Shown here piece after piece: positions 7,725 through 15,937 of a DNA stretch of 48,007 nucleotides (the first letter of the stretch is position 1; every line of letters begins with the position of its first letter). Under the pieces are notes generated by a model. The model was not told where the DNA came from and searched no databases. It saw nothing but the letters and a program-made list of their open reading frames with translations. This stretch comes from Lactobacillus colini. Its GTDB lineage: Bacteria; Bacillota; Bacilli; Lactobacillales; Lactobacillaceae. Made by a program: the position numbers and the translations under genes. The stretch is taken from NCBI RefSeq assembly GCF_017874575.1, contig NZ_JAGGLU010000015.1:1-48007 (forward strand), written 5' to 3'.

Positions 7725-9116
7725 ATGAGTAAAAGTGAGAGTGATAAATTAGGATTCTGGTCAATTGTACTATTGGCAATTAATGCAATCATTGGATCGG
7801 GAATCTTTTTAACACCAGGTAGTGTTGTGCAACAGTCTGGTTCTAAAGCCTTATTGGTATATTTCATAGCGGCGATGTTTGCTGCAATACTGGCAATTTC
7901 ATTTGCTTCGGCAGCTAAGTACGTAACTAAGTCTGGTGCAGCATATGCATATTCTAAAGCGGCATTTGGCGATAAGATAGGCTTTTATATGGGAATTCTG
8001 CGTTATTTCTCAGCTAGTGTTGCTTGGGGAGTAATGGCGGTTGGCGTTATTAAGTCAACTATTTCTATTTTTGGTGGAAATCCTGACAAGGCAATAAATG
8101 TTACGATTGGCTTTTTAGTTTTAATGGCAATTATTACCATTATTAACTTATTTGGTCAAAAAGTTGTTAAATATGTAATGAATTTAGCAACTATTGGCAA
8201 GCTTGCGGCATTGATATTAATTATTTTGGTTGGTGTCGTACTCTTGATAGGGTCAGGGGCATCAAGTAATTTAAATGATGTCGATCAAATTACTAAAAAT
8301 GGTCAAAAGATTGTACCGACTTTAACAACTACGGGCTTTGTGATGGCTATTGTATCTGCTTTTTATGCATTTACAGGTTTTGAATCAGTAGCTTCAGGTT
8401 CTGATGATATGAAGAACCCAGAAAAGAACCTGCCGCGTGCAATTCCACTTGCAATATTAATTATTGCAGTAGTTTATATTGGAGTTGTAGCAGTTGCTAT
8501 GGTACTTGATCCGAATGCTTTGATAACAACTAAGCAAGTAGTCGCAATTAGTGCCATTTTTAAAAATGAAATTCTAAGGGATGTTATTCTGATAGGTGCC
8601 TTGGTGTCAATGTTTGGCATTAATGTAGCTTCTAGTTTTAATGCGCCAAGAATCTTAGAAGCAATGGCAAGAGAAAATCAGCTTTCTACTAGTTTAACTA
8701 AGAGAACAAAGAATAACTTTCCAATTAGAACTTTCTTCATATCTGTAGCTCTAGCAATTTTAATTCCTATGGCTTTCGAATATAATATGGTTAATTTGAT
8801 AACTTTAAGTGCAATGGTGCGTTTTTTAGGGTTCATTGTAGTGCCAATTGCGGTAATTAAATTTTATCGCGGTAAAAGTGCGGAACCAATTTTGAATGCA
8901 AGCAGGAATTTATTGACAGATGTAATAATTCCAATGTTTTCAATAATCATTGTGGTATTCTTATTGATTGAATATAATTGGAAGGCACAATTTGGCATTG
9001 TTAACAGTCAAGGTGACTTTGTTGGACTTAACTGGTATGCAATTGCAATGATGATTTTTGGCTTTATTATATTGCCTCTAATTATGTTCTGGATTTCTAA
9101 GAAGACACAAAAATAA
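7725..9116 (+). CDS. Amino-acid permease, APC superfamily
   Basis: The 463-aa protein has twelve predicted membrane segments and the APC helix 1 signature NAIIGSGIFLTPG (about 20-32). It is not closely similar to the tandem permeases upstream: it lacks their Lys-Arg-Ser-Met start and has its own motifs, such as FYAFTGFESVASGSDDMKNPEKN (the helix 6 region, compare GFE in other APC carriers). It lies 14 bp behind the C26 hydrolase gene with only a weak ribosome binding site (AGAAAAGAAA), so translation probably depends on the upstream gene. A terminator follows. The substrate is probably an amino acid or amine. Confidence 0.88.
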   Translation: MSKSESDKLGFWSIVLLAINAIIGSGIFLTPGSVVQQSGSKALLVYFIAAMFAAILAISFASAAKYVTKSGAAYAYSKAAFGDKIGFYMGILRYFSASVAWGVMAVGVIKSTISIFGGNPDKAINVTIGFLVLMAIITIINLFGQKVVKYVMNLATIGKLAALILIILVGVVLLIGSGASSNLNDVDQITKNGQKIVPTLTTTGFVMAIVSAFYAFTGFESVASGSDDMKNPEKNLPRAIPLAILIIAVVYIGVVAVAMVLDPNALITTKQVVAISAIFKNEILRDVILIGALVSMFGINVASSFNAPRILEAMARENQLSTSLTKRTKNNFPIRTFFISVALAILIPMAFEYNMVNLITLSAMVRFLGFIVVPIAVIKFYRGKSAEPILNASRNLLTDVIIPMFSIIIVVFLLIEYNWKAQFGIVNSQGDFVGLNWYAIAMMIFGFIILPLIMFWISKKTQK

Positions 9117-9136
9117 TTTCCTAAGAAATATTTGCG

Positions 9137-9165
9137 GAAGCTAGATTAATTTCTAGCTTCTTTTT
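9137..9165 (+). terminator. Terminator behind the third permease
   Basis: GAAGCTAGA (9137-9145) pairs with TCTAGCTTC (9152-9160), loop of six, then TTTTT. Confidence 0.88.
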
Positions 9166-9212
9166 CGTATAATAAATGTGGAAAGTTGAAAATATGAAAA
9201 ATTAGGTGGAAC

Positions 9213-10562
9213 ATGGAAGAATTATTTGCAAAGGCACCAATAAAACAAGTTTATTTTAAGTTAGCATTCCCGGTGGTATTGGGGATGATCACAACAATGA
9301 TATATAATTTGGCGGATACGATGTTTGTAGCTAAGACTGGGGATACTAAGTTAGTTGCTGCAGTAACTATTGGTGCACCTTTGTTTAATTTTTTAATAGC
9401 GATAGCAGATATCTTTGGACTGGGTGGTAGCAGCGTTATTTCAAGATTATTTGGAGAAAAACGCTATGATCTCAGTAAGAGAACAAGTAGTTTTTGCCTT
9501 TATTCGGGGATTGTAGCTAGCATTATTGTCACTATAATTTTGCTAGCTTATGAGCGCCCAATTTTGTTTATGTTAGGTGCAAGAGAAAATACATATGCTG
9601 ATGCAGCAGCTTTTTATCGAGTAGTGGTATTAGGCGCGGTGTTTATTATCTGTTCATTAATACCACAAAACCTAATTAGGACCGAGGGCTTAGCCTTAGA
9701 AGCAATGATAGCAACTGTTATTGGAACTGTAATGGCTATTATTCTTGATCCAATATTCCTATTTGTTTTAAAAATGGGAGCTGCTGGAGTGGGAATTGCC
9801 AATATCTTAGGTTATTTAATAACTGATATATTACTGATGTATTTTACAATAAGGAAAGCTGCCCATATTACTGTTGATCCTAAGCAGGCCAAGCTTGATA
9901 TGCATACCATTAAAGATATTATATTGATTGGTATTCCAAGTTCATTGACTAACTTTGCCCAAACTTTTGGTATGGCACTTCTAAATTCTGCCTTAGCTGC
10001 TTATGGTGCTAATGAAATTGCTGCGATGGGAATTACGCAGAAGATTTATAATATTGTGGTTTTAGTCATTATAGGTTTTACCTTTGGGGCGCAGCCTTTA
10101 ATCGGTTATAATTATGGTGCTAAAAATTGGAAAAGATTAAAAGCAATTTTACGTTTTGATATTTTGGTTCAAATTATCTATGCAATTGTCACGAGTATAA
10201 TTTTAATTGGCTTAGCAAGACCAATTGTTGGCTTGTTTATGTCACAGAAAGAAATTATAAATTCAGGTAGTTATATGCTATTAGCCTGCTTAATAACAAC
10301 ACCATTGATTGGATTAATCATGGTTTATACAACGGTATTTCAATCAATAGGTAATTCCTGGGCAGCCTTGATTATGGCAATTTCTCGTCAGGGTGTTATT
10401 TATTTTGTAATGATGGAATTATTGCGTCGAATAATGAATTATGATGGTATTGTATGGGCTCAAGCTGCGGCTGATATAGTAACTTGTCTTATTGGCTATT
10501 TAATTTTTAGATTTAGTTTGAATTTAAAGGATAAGATTAATAAAAAAACAGGATCAAAGTAA
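9213..10562 (+). CDS. MATE family multidrug/toxin exporter
   Basis: The 449-aa protein has twelve membrane segments arranged in two MatE repeats (about 10-170 and 230-400). Its start, LFAKAPIKQVYFKLAFPVVLGMITTMIYNLADTMFV, is characteristic of MATE carriers, as are GLGGSSVISRLFGEKR and GAQPLIGYNYGAKN. It would export cationic drugs or metabolites in exchange for Na+ or H+. The start follows AGGTGG. The terminator hairpin begins inside the last codons. Transcription converges on asnA. The substrate cannot be predicted from sequence. Confidence 0.9.
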   Translation: MEELFAKAPIKQVYFKLAFPVVLGMITTMIYNLADTMFVAKTGDTKLVAAVTIGAPLFNFLIAIADIFGLGGSSVISRLFGEKRYDLSKRTSSFCLYSGIVASIIVTIILLAYERPILFMLGARENTYADAAAFYRVVVLGAVFIICSLIPQNLIRTEGLALEAMIATVIGTVMAIILDPIFLFVLKMGAAGVGIANILGYLITDILLMYFTIRKAAHITVDPKQAKLDMHTIKDIILIGIPSSLTNFAQTFGMALLNSALAAYGANEIAAMGITQKIYNIVVLVIIGFTFGAQPLIGYNYGAKNWKRLKAILRFDILVQIIYAIVTSIILIGLARPIVGLFMSQKEIINSGSYMLLACLITTPLIGLIMVYTTVFQSIGNSWAALIMAISRQGVIYFVMMELLRRIMNYDGIVWAQAAADIVTCLIGYLIFRFSLNLKDKINKKTGSK

Positions 10563-10576
10563 TCCTGTTTTTTATT
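10542..10576. terminator. Bidirectional terminator between the MATE gene and asnA
   Basis: AAAAAACAGGAT and ATCCTGTTTTTT form an A-flanked and T-flanked stem that can end transcription from both convergent genes. It overlaps the last codons of the MATE gene. Confidence 0.85.
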
Positions 10577-10580
10577 AGAT

Positions 10581-11591
10581 TTAAAGAAGAAAAATATCGT
10601 CTTTAGCGCAGTCTTCAATCATATCTTTAGGCCAGATGCTTGCCTGTACTTCTCCGATATGCGCCTTACCTAGAAGCATCATACAGAGTCGAGATTGACC
10701 AATACCACCACCAATAGTATAAGGAAGTTGACCAGCTAAAAGCATTTTATGGAATGGTAAACTAGCTCTTTCTTCGACGTTAGCTTTTTTTAGTTGACTG
10801 AGAAGACTTTCCTCACTTACGCGAATACCCATAGAAGAAATCTCAATTCTCTTGCCCAATGGCTCATACCAGAATAATAAGTCACCGTTGAGTGACCAAT
10901 CATCATAGTCTGGTGCACGACCATCATGTGGTTTACCACTACGTTGCAATTTGTCACCAATTTTCATTAAGAAAACGGCTCTTTTTTCTTTAGCAATCTT
11001 ATCTTCACGTTCTTCAGGCGAAAGATCAGGCCAGCGATCTTCGAGCTCTTGGCTTGTTACAAAACTAACCTTATCAGGCAGACGGTAAACAGAGCCTGGG
11101 TAGCGACGAATAAGTTCTGCTTCAATTGCCTTGATAGCAGAGAAAATTTTTTCGACGGCAGCTTTAAGAGTGGTTTCATTGCGCTCTTGCTTAGAGATAA
11201 TTTTCTCCCAATCCCATTGATCGACATAGATAGAGTGAAAGTTATCTAAATCTTCATCGCGACGAATGGCGTTCATGTTAGTGTATAAGCCTTCATGCAT
11301 CATGAAACCATAACGCTTAAGTGCTAAACGCTTCCATTTAGCTAATGAATGAACAACTTCGATTGTATCGTTAGGGATAGCTTTCATGTCAAAGGCAACG
11401 GGTCGTTCAATTCCATTTAAATTATCGTTTAAACCAGTACTCTGTTCAACAAACATGGGAGCAGACATTCTTTGCAAGTTTAAGGCCTGGCTAAGCTTAT
11501 CTTGAAAAGTTTCGCGAATAAACACAATTGCTGCTTCAGTATCACGTACACTTAATGATGGATGATAATCCTTAGGTAAAATTAGTTCCAT
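10581..11591 (-). CDS. asnA: Aspartate--ammonia ligase (asparagine synthetase A)
   Basis: The 336-aa protein makes asparagine from aspartate, ammonia and ATP. Its fold is that of class II aminoacyl-tRNA synthetases. Recognisable family segments are [36 protein letters not shown] and, near the C-terminus, [16 protein letters not shown], the ATP-binding motif 3 region with its conserved arginine. Length matches the roughly 330-aa family norm. The start follows AAGGAG at normal spacing. A T-box leader (11625-11890) precedes it, so expression should rise when tRNA-Asn is uncharged. It is monocistronic and converges on the MATE gene. Confidence 0.97.
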   Translation of the reverse strand: MELILPKDYHPSLSVRDTEAAIVFIRETFQDKLSQALNLQRMSAPMFVEQSTGLNDNLNGIERPVAFDMKAIPNDTIEVVHSLAKWKRLALKRYGFMMHEGLYTNMNAIRRDEDLDNFHSIYVDQWDWEKIISKQERNETTLKAAVEKIFSAIKAIEAELIRRYPGSVYRLPDKVSFVTSQELEDRWPDLSPEEREDKIAKEKRAVFLMKIGDKLQRSGKPHDGRAPDYDDWSLNGDLLFWYEPLGKRIEISSMGIRVSEESLLSQLKKANVEERASLPFHKMLLAGQLPYTIGGGIGQSRLCMMLLGKAHIGEVQASIWPKDMIEDCAKDDIFLL

Positions 11592-11624
11592 TTTTCAATA
11601 TCTCCTTAAAAATAAATTTGAGAG

Positions 11625-11890
11625 AAAAGAAAAAGCCCTTCGCTCCCTAATTGATAGGGACGAAAGGCTTTTTTCCGCGGTACCACCCAGATTGTCTAAA
11701 TATAGACCGACTTAATAGAGCGCTAACATGCCCCACTGGTATGGTAACGTTCCAGATACGGCGCCATCTACTATAGTCAATGCTAGTTTGAAGGGCAGCT
11801 TTTGGAAAAAGTGTTTTTCAATAATTCAGGGTCTGCCGGCTTCACACTAGTACCAGCTCACTGAAAGAGATAAATTATTTACTCGTCTTT
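11625..11890 (-). promoter_or_regulatory. T-box riboswitch leader of asnA
   Basis: On the minus strand the hallmark T-box sequence TGGGTGGTACCGCGG lies at 11689-11675. It is followed directly by a terminator: AAAAAAGCCTTTCG pairs with CGAAGGGCTTTTT across 11631-11676. The competing antiterminator would use the T-box bases, which pair with the uncharged CCA end of tRNA. An upstream Stem I is visible as CTAGTGTGAAG pairing with CTTCAAACTAG. An AAC triplet at 11788-11786 is a possible Asn specifier, but I could not fold the stem with certainty. The gene context (asnA) argues for tRNA-Asn. 11891-12022 holds AT-rich promoter DNA for asnA and the divergent EamA gene. Confidence 0.92.
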
Positions 11891-12022
11891 TTCATAGCTT
11901 TTTAAATTTTATGTTGAGTATATTTAATAATAGTTTTAATAAAAAATCAAGTAAAAATATTTATATCTTTTTGACTAGATTTTTTGTTATGATGGAAGAT
12001 GCTAAATAGAAAGGTAGATAGT

Positions 12023-12922
12023 ATGGCAAGTAAGAAGAGATTGTGGACATTATTAGCGGCACTGGCGTGTATTTTTTGGGGAATATCGGGCTTATTTGCT
12101 GAAGGCTTATTTAATATCAGTCCAGAGATAACGCCAATTTGGATCACACAAGTGAGAATGGTTATTAGCGGTGTATTATTGTTAATATTTGCTCAAATTA
12201 CAGGTAAAAAGCCACTGGCAGTAATGAGAGATAAAAAAGATGCGGTCACAGTTATTTCTTATGGCTTGCTAGGATTAGTTCCGGTGCAATATTGTTACTT
12301 TATTGTTGTCCAACAGGCTAATGCTTCAATTGCGACAATTTTACAGTTTGTAGGGCCATTTTTTGTAATGATATATATGGTAGGATTTGAACATCAAGCT
12401 TTGCGAAGAGTAGATGTATTGGCCGGAATTGTAGCCTTTATTGGGGTATTCTTTTTGGCAACGCATGGTCATTTTAATCAGTTATCTTTATCGCCAATGG
12501 TATTGTTCTGGGGCTTTTTATCAGCTGTTGGTGTTGCAACTAATACCTTAATTCCTAGACGCTTACTTGACCACACCTCTAGCTTAGTGGTAACTGGCTG
12601 GGGCTTGTTGATTGCTGGAATTGCCTTATCAATTTTTCATCCAATATGGCCGCATTTGCCACAAAAATCAATTAGTATGATTATATTATTGATGTTGGGA
12701 GTAATCGTAATTGGAACTTTGATTCCATTCCAATGGATGATGGGATCATTGCGCTACATTGCACCGTCTACTGCTAGCTTATTAGATGCCTTTGAACCAG
12801 TATCGGCGACTTTAGGATCCGTTCTTGTATTTAGACTAGTGATGGCACCAATTGATTGGCTTGGAGCGATAATGATTATTTTAGCTGTAGCAGCATTGAG
12901 CTGGCAACCGAAGAAAAAGTAA
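12023..12922 (+). CDS. EamA/DMT superfamily transporter
   Basis: The 299-aa protein has ten predicted membrane helices in two EamA repeats (about 8-140 and 155-290). Typical motifs are ACIFWGISGLFAEGLF in helix 1 and, in the second repeat, LRYIAPSTASLLDAFEPVSATLGSVL, the helix pair conserved in drug/metabolite transporters. The start at ATG 12023 is supported by AAAGG (12010-12014) eight bases upstream; the upstream ATG at 11999 has no usable spacing. The substrate is unknown; relatives export amino acids, purines or other metabolites. It is divergent from asnA and ends at a terminator. Confidence 0.87.
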   Translation: MASKKRLWTLLAALACIFWGISGLFAEGLFNISPEITPIWITQVRMVISGVLLLIFAQITGKKPLAVMRDKKDAVTVISYGLLGLVPVQYCYFIVVQQANASIATILQFVGPFFVMIYMVGFEHQALRRVDVLAGIVAFIGVFFLATHGHFNQLSLSPMVLFWGFLSAVGVATNTLIPRRLLDHTSSLVVTGWGLLIAGIALSIFHPIWPHLPQKSISMIILLMLGVIVIGTLIPFQWMMGSLRYIAPSTASLLDAFEPVSATLGSVLVFRLVMAPIDWLGAIMIILAVAALSWQPKKK

Positions 12923-12932
12923 AAAATTAGAG

Positions 12933-12980
12933 AAAACTACCGATAGGTCTAAAAAATGACCAGTTAGGTAGTTTTTATTT
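12933..12980 (+). terminator. Terminator behind the EamA gene
   Basis: AAAACTACC (12933-12941) pairs with GGTAGTTTT (12967-12975). An inner AGGTC/GACC stem closes over an A-rich loop, and T residues follow. It insulates the bacteriocin locus from upstream transcription. Confidence 0.82.
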
Positions 12981-12996
12981 TTTTAGATGATCATTT

Positions 12997-13005
12997 TGAT
13001 ATGAT
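12997..13005 (+). promoter_or_regulatory. Extended -10 promoter of the peptide-kinase-regulator operon
   Basis: TG-a-TATGAT (12997-13005) is an extended -10 hexamer with one mismatch to TATAAT. It lies 34 bp before the peptide start codon and just behind the terminator of the preceding gene. The -35 region is only T-rich. No copy of the 11-bp repeat found at 18499-18530 is present here, so autoinduction of this promoter is not evident. Confidence 0.5.
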
Positions 13006-13038
13006 AATATTAAGAAAAATTAATTGAGGAGTGGTCTG

Positions 13039-13128
13039 ATGTTTAATCTTATATGTTTTTTTGCAAGTCCTAATTTTTTCAGAAATTTTGATTTTAAGAA
13101 GTTACTAAAATTGTTTGGAAGGCACTAG
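13039..13128 (+). CDS. 29-aa peptide, candidate pheromone for the following kinase
   Basis: ATG 13039 opens a 29-codon frame behind a good ribosome binding site (TTGAGGAG, 13023-13030). The product starts MFNLICFFASPNFF and ends KKLLKLFGRH: a hydrophobic N-half with one Cys and a basic amphipathic C-half. The stop codon is one base before the kinase start, and the kinase ribosome binding site GGAAGG lies inside this frame, so the two are translationally coupled. A short peptide directly before an AgrC-type kinase is the usual position of an inducing peptide. It has no double-glycine leader, no signal peptide cleavage site and no adjacent agrB, so it would not be a standard AgrD or GG-type pheromone. 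A leaderless antimicrobial peptide is the main alternative. I do not recognise a homologue. Confidence 0.62.
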   Translation: MFNLICFFASPNFFRNFDFKKLLKLFGRH

Positions 13129-13129
13129 A

Positions 13130-14401
13130 ATGATAGAATCTGCTCTATTTTTATACTGTTTGTTAGCTTCAGTTATATTTGATGGTTGGGGCTTTTTTAA
13201 AATTACAGGAATAAAGTTTGAATTTAAATGGAAATATATAATTTTCTTGGCTTTGCTAATTATTCCTGCTATCGGTTCTCTCTTTGGCGGAATGCTAGTA
13301 GTATCAAATATTCTAGAAATAGCGCTGCTTACTTTATTCTTTAAAAAGCAAAGTAAGCTGCATGTTATATTAGGGACGGCTATTTTTATTATTAGTCTTG
13401 ATATGATAGAAACTATTTTTCTAGGTATAGTAAATGGTAATTTATATGAATTTCTATTTGTTAATATTTGGCTAGTAGCCATGTATTTCCTGATAAGGAA
13501 GTATCACCGATATATTTATAAGCAGCTAGTTGGTCAAAATAAGAATGTCTTTTTGTGGATAGAGATTTATTTTTATGCGATTATTACAGTAATGATGCTG
13601 AAATACAAGTACAACTATAGCTTTATTTCACTTGTTTCTTTTTTTGGTATCTTTTTAGTGTTGCAAAGTATCTTCATAATCGGCGGATATATCGAAATGG
13701 TAAAAATTCAAAATGAATTATTAACCAAAAAGACTCGCGAAGAACTTGAAGAAAAATACCAAGAGCAAAAGAAGTATGCCCATTATCTTGAAAAAGACGA
13801 GGATGAACTACGAAGTTTTAGACATGATTATCAAAACATGTTTAATTCATTAAAGCTAAGTGCGCAAAAGGGCAACTTGAATGAAGTAATCAATAAATTA
13901 GATCAATTTACTGAAAATAATTTGGATAAAAAGGCGCTCTTAAAGTATCAAAACTTGAACCACGTTAAAGTCGATACATTAAAAAGCCTGCTAATTACCA
14001 AATTAACGGAAATGTCTGATTTGGGAATTGAGTATAGTCTTGAATGTACTAAAGAAATTGATAATATTCCCCCGGAAATAGATGAATTAGATTTATTAAG
14101 AATTGTTGGAATAACACTAGATAATGCAATTGAAGAGTGTAAAGGTAAAGACAATTCTTGGATTAATATTATGCTTTATAGTGATAATGATTTAGAAATC
14201 GAAGTTAGGAATAGTTTAAGCGAGATAAAGCCAAAAATAAGTCAGTTATCTCAAAAGGGATTCACTACGAAAAAGGGACATCATGGCTTAGGACTATACA
14301 CTATTAATCAAATTAATGAAAAATATCCAATGATGGACATTACTTATCGGGCAAATAATGAATATTTTGACTTTTATTTAGCAGTTGGGGTTGAAAATTA
14401 A
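13130..14401 (+). CDS. AgrC/HPK10-type sensor histidine kinase
   Basis: The 423-aa protein has about six hydrophobic segments in the first 190 residues, then a coiled-coil-like linker (about 190-225), and a GHKL-type kinase domain. The phospho-acceptor is His232 in SFRHDYQNMFNS, followed by the N-box ITLDNAIEEC and the G-box GHHGLGLYTI. Lack of a clear D-box and the RHDY motif are typical of peptide-sensing AgrC/ComD/PlnB kinases. ATG 13130 follows GGAAGG at seven bases; a TTG at 13115 would lie on top of that site. The gene ends in overlap with its response regulator, so the two form a pair. The short gene upstream probably encodes its signal. Confidence 0.92.
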   Translation: MIESALFLYCLLASVIFDGWGFFKITGIKFEFKWKYIIFLALLIIPAIGSLFGGMLVVSNILEIALLTLFFKKQSKLHVILGTAIFIISLDMIETIFLGIVNGNLYEFLFVNIWLVAMYFLIRKYHRYIYKQLVGQNKNVFLWIEIYFYAIITVMMLKYKYNYSFISLVSFFGIFLVLQSIFIIGGYIEMVKIQNELLTKKTREELEEKYQEQKKYAHYLEKDEDELRSFRHDYQNMFNSLKLSAQKGNLNEVINKLDQFTENNLDKKALLKYQNLNHVKVDTLKSLLITKLTEMSDLGIEYSLECTKEIDNIPPEIDELDLLRIVGITLDNAIEECKGKDNSWINIMLYSDNDLEIEVRNSLSEIKPKISQLSQKGFTTKKGHHGLGLYTINQINEKYPMMDITYRANNEYFDFYLAVGVEN

Positions 14402-15177
14402 TGAATTATCGACTAATTGTTTGCGATGATGAGCCAGCAATTGCGAGAAATATTGCCGATCAAATTACTGTTGCTTGGGAGAATATTCAAGATGAAAATG
14501 AACAGTTTAAGAATAAATCTCTTGAGCTGTCCTTAGTTGCTACTTCATTTGAAGAAGTAGCAGGTTATATTGTTGCTCATGATGTAAAGAATGCAATATA
14601 TTTTTTAGATATTGAAATTAGCAAAGATAAGTCTAGTAAGACAGGTGTTGATCTAGCTGATTTCATTAAGTCAAGGGATGAAAATAGTCAAATAGTATTT
14701 GTAACTGCCTATGATAAGTATGCGCCATTGACTTATGAGAGAAGAATTGGAGCTATTGATTATATCAATAAAAATCAGCATTCAGAATGTTTGATAAAGC
14801 GTATGACTCAAACACTATTGGATTGTGTTGAAAACATTAATGAAAATATTGATGATACAGTCCAGTATTTTTCTTTTAAATGGGGAAGACAATATCAAAA
14901 AATTAAAGTGAGCGAAATATATTACTTAGAAAGTAATAATTTAAATCATAAATTAAATTTAATTTTTGCTAGTGGTGAAAGTGAAATCAAAGGGGCAATT
15001 AAGACAATAGATAAAGAAAATGACTTCCTAATGAAAGTATCTCAGTCATGCTTAATTAATCCAAATAATGTCCAAAGGATAGATTTGGATGAGAAAAAGA
15101 TTTTCTTTCCTGACGGAAGTAGTGTTTACTATTCTAGAAGTAATACAAATAAAATAATAGAGAGATTTGGCAGATAA
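14401..15177 (+). CDS. LytTR response regulator (AgrA-like)
   Basis: The 258-aa protein has an N-terminal receiver domain (about 1-135) with acidic residues Asp9 and Asp10, phospho-acceptor Asp70 in AIYFLDIEIS, and the VTAYDKYA switch region, followed by a LytTR DNA-binding domain (about 150-258) containing YYLESNNLNHKL and CLINPNNVQRID. LytTR regulators bind pairs of direct repeats about two helical turns apart. Such a repeat with 21-bp period lies at 18499-18530 before the bacteriocin operon. The ATG overlaps the kinase stop by one base. A strong hairpin covers its stop codon. Confidence 0.93.
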   Translation: MNYRLIVCDDEPAIARNIADQITVAWENIQDENEQFKNKSLELSLVATSFEEVAGYIVAHDVKNAIYFLDIEISKDKSSKTGVDLADFIKSRDENSQIVFVTAYDKYAPLTYERRIGAIDYINKNQHSECLIKRMTQTLLDCVENINENIDDTVQYFSFKWGRQYQKIKVSEIYYLESNNLNHKLNLIFASGESEIKGAIKTIDKENDFLMKVSQSCLINPNNVQRIDLDEKKIFFPDGSSVYYSRSNTNKIIERFGR

Positions 15178-15197
15178 GCCAATCTCTCTATTATTTT
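15151..15197. terminator. Terminator between the regulator and the bacteriocin ABC genes
   Basis: A near-perfect 20-bp stem covers the 3' end of the regulator gene: AAAATAATAGAGAGATT against AATCTCTCTATTATTTT, with TGGC/GCCA next to the loop. It is A/T-flanked on both sides and so can serve both convergent units. The following 15198-15282 shows nothing else. Confidence 0.87.
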
Positions 15198-15282
15198 GTT
15201 ATTAATTTCCAAGTAAAAGAACTAACTATTGCTACAAGATTTTTATGTGCTTTTGTCTTGCGGTTAAGTTTATCTTGGTGAT

Positions 15283-15936
15283 TTAAAGGTCAGCAAGATT
15301 AATAATCCTATCACATTGACGAGCTTGTTGGAGATTATGGGTAACCATTAAGATAGTTTTACCGTACTGTGAGCGGAGCTTTTCAATTTGCTTAAATGCA
15401 AGCTGAGCACGCTGCTCATCTAATGCACCAGTGGGTTCATCAGCAAGAACTAAATTACCAGGCTTGAGAATTGCTCGAGCTAAGGCTACTCGTTGCTGTT
15501 CTCCACCTGATAGGCTAGATATTTGCTCATTTATTAAATGTGAAATATCTAGTTCATTTAAAACATTAGAAATTAAATGTTCTTTATTAGCGTTTGAATT
15601 TTTGATAAAATGCATCGCTAAAAGTAAATTATCCTTAACTGTTTTATTAGTTATTAGAGCAAAAGATTGAAATAGATAGTTAATTACATTGCGCCTTAGT
15701 AAAGTCGCTTGCTTACTATTAATTGGTGGCAATTCTTTATTAAATAAAAGTATTTTACCTTGATCAGCTGTTTCGAGTAAGCCTAAAATATTTAGTAAAG
15801 TTGATTTGCCACAGCCAGAGGGACCGACAATAGCAACGAATTCACCAGAATTGATAGTAAAGCTGAGATTTTGAAAAATGGTACGAGAACCAAATTTTTT
15901 ATTCAAATTGCAAACTTCAAGTGCATTTTTATGCAT
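15283..15936 (-). CDS. ABC transporter ATPase of lactococcin-972 type
   Basis: The 217-aa protein is a stand-alone ATPase with Walker [12 protein letters not shown] (about 39-49), signature LSGGEQQRVALARA and Walker B LVLADEPTGALDE. In length and position it fits the ABC ATPase family regularly found with lactococcin-972-type bacteriocins (TIGR03608, from memory). It would energise the large membrane protein encoded one base upstream, for export of the bacteriocin or self-protection. The start follows AAAGGAG. It is the last gene of the three-gene bacteriocin operon. Confidence 0.9.
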   Translation of the reverse strand: MHKNALEVCNLNKKFGSRTIFQNLSFTINSGEFVAIVGPSGCGKSTLLNILGLLETADQGKILLFNKELPPINSKQATLLRRNVINYLFQSFALITNKTVKDNLLLAMHFIKNSNANKEHLISNVLNELDISHLINEQISSLSGGEQQRVALARAILKPGNLVLADEPTGALDEQRAQLAFKQIEKLRSQYGKTILMVTHNLQQARQCDRIINLADL

Positions 15937-15937
15937 T

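Noticed and set aside
12939..12969. ACCGATAGGT and ACCAGTTAGGT at about 20-bp period, resembling LytTR half-sites
   Set aside because: Both lie in the arms of the EamA gene terminator, which explains the similarity, and they differ from the 18499-18530 repeat.
13039..13128. The short peptide as a normal AgrD precursor
   Set aside because: There is no agrB nearby, no acidic C-terminal tail, and the only Cys is in the N-terminal hydrophobic half.
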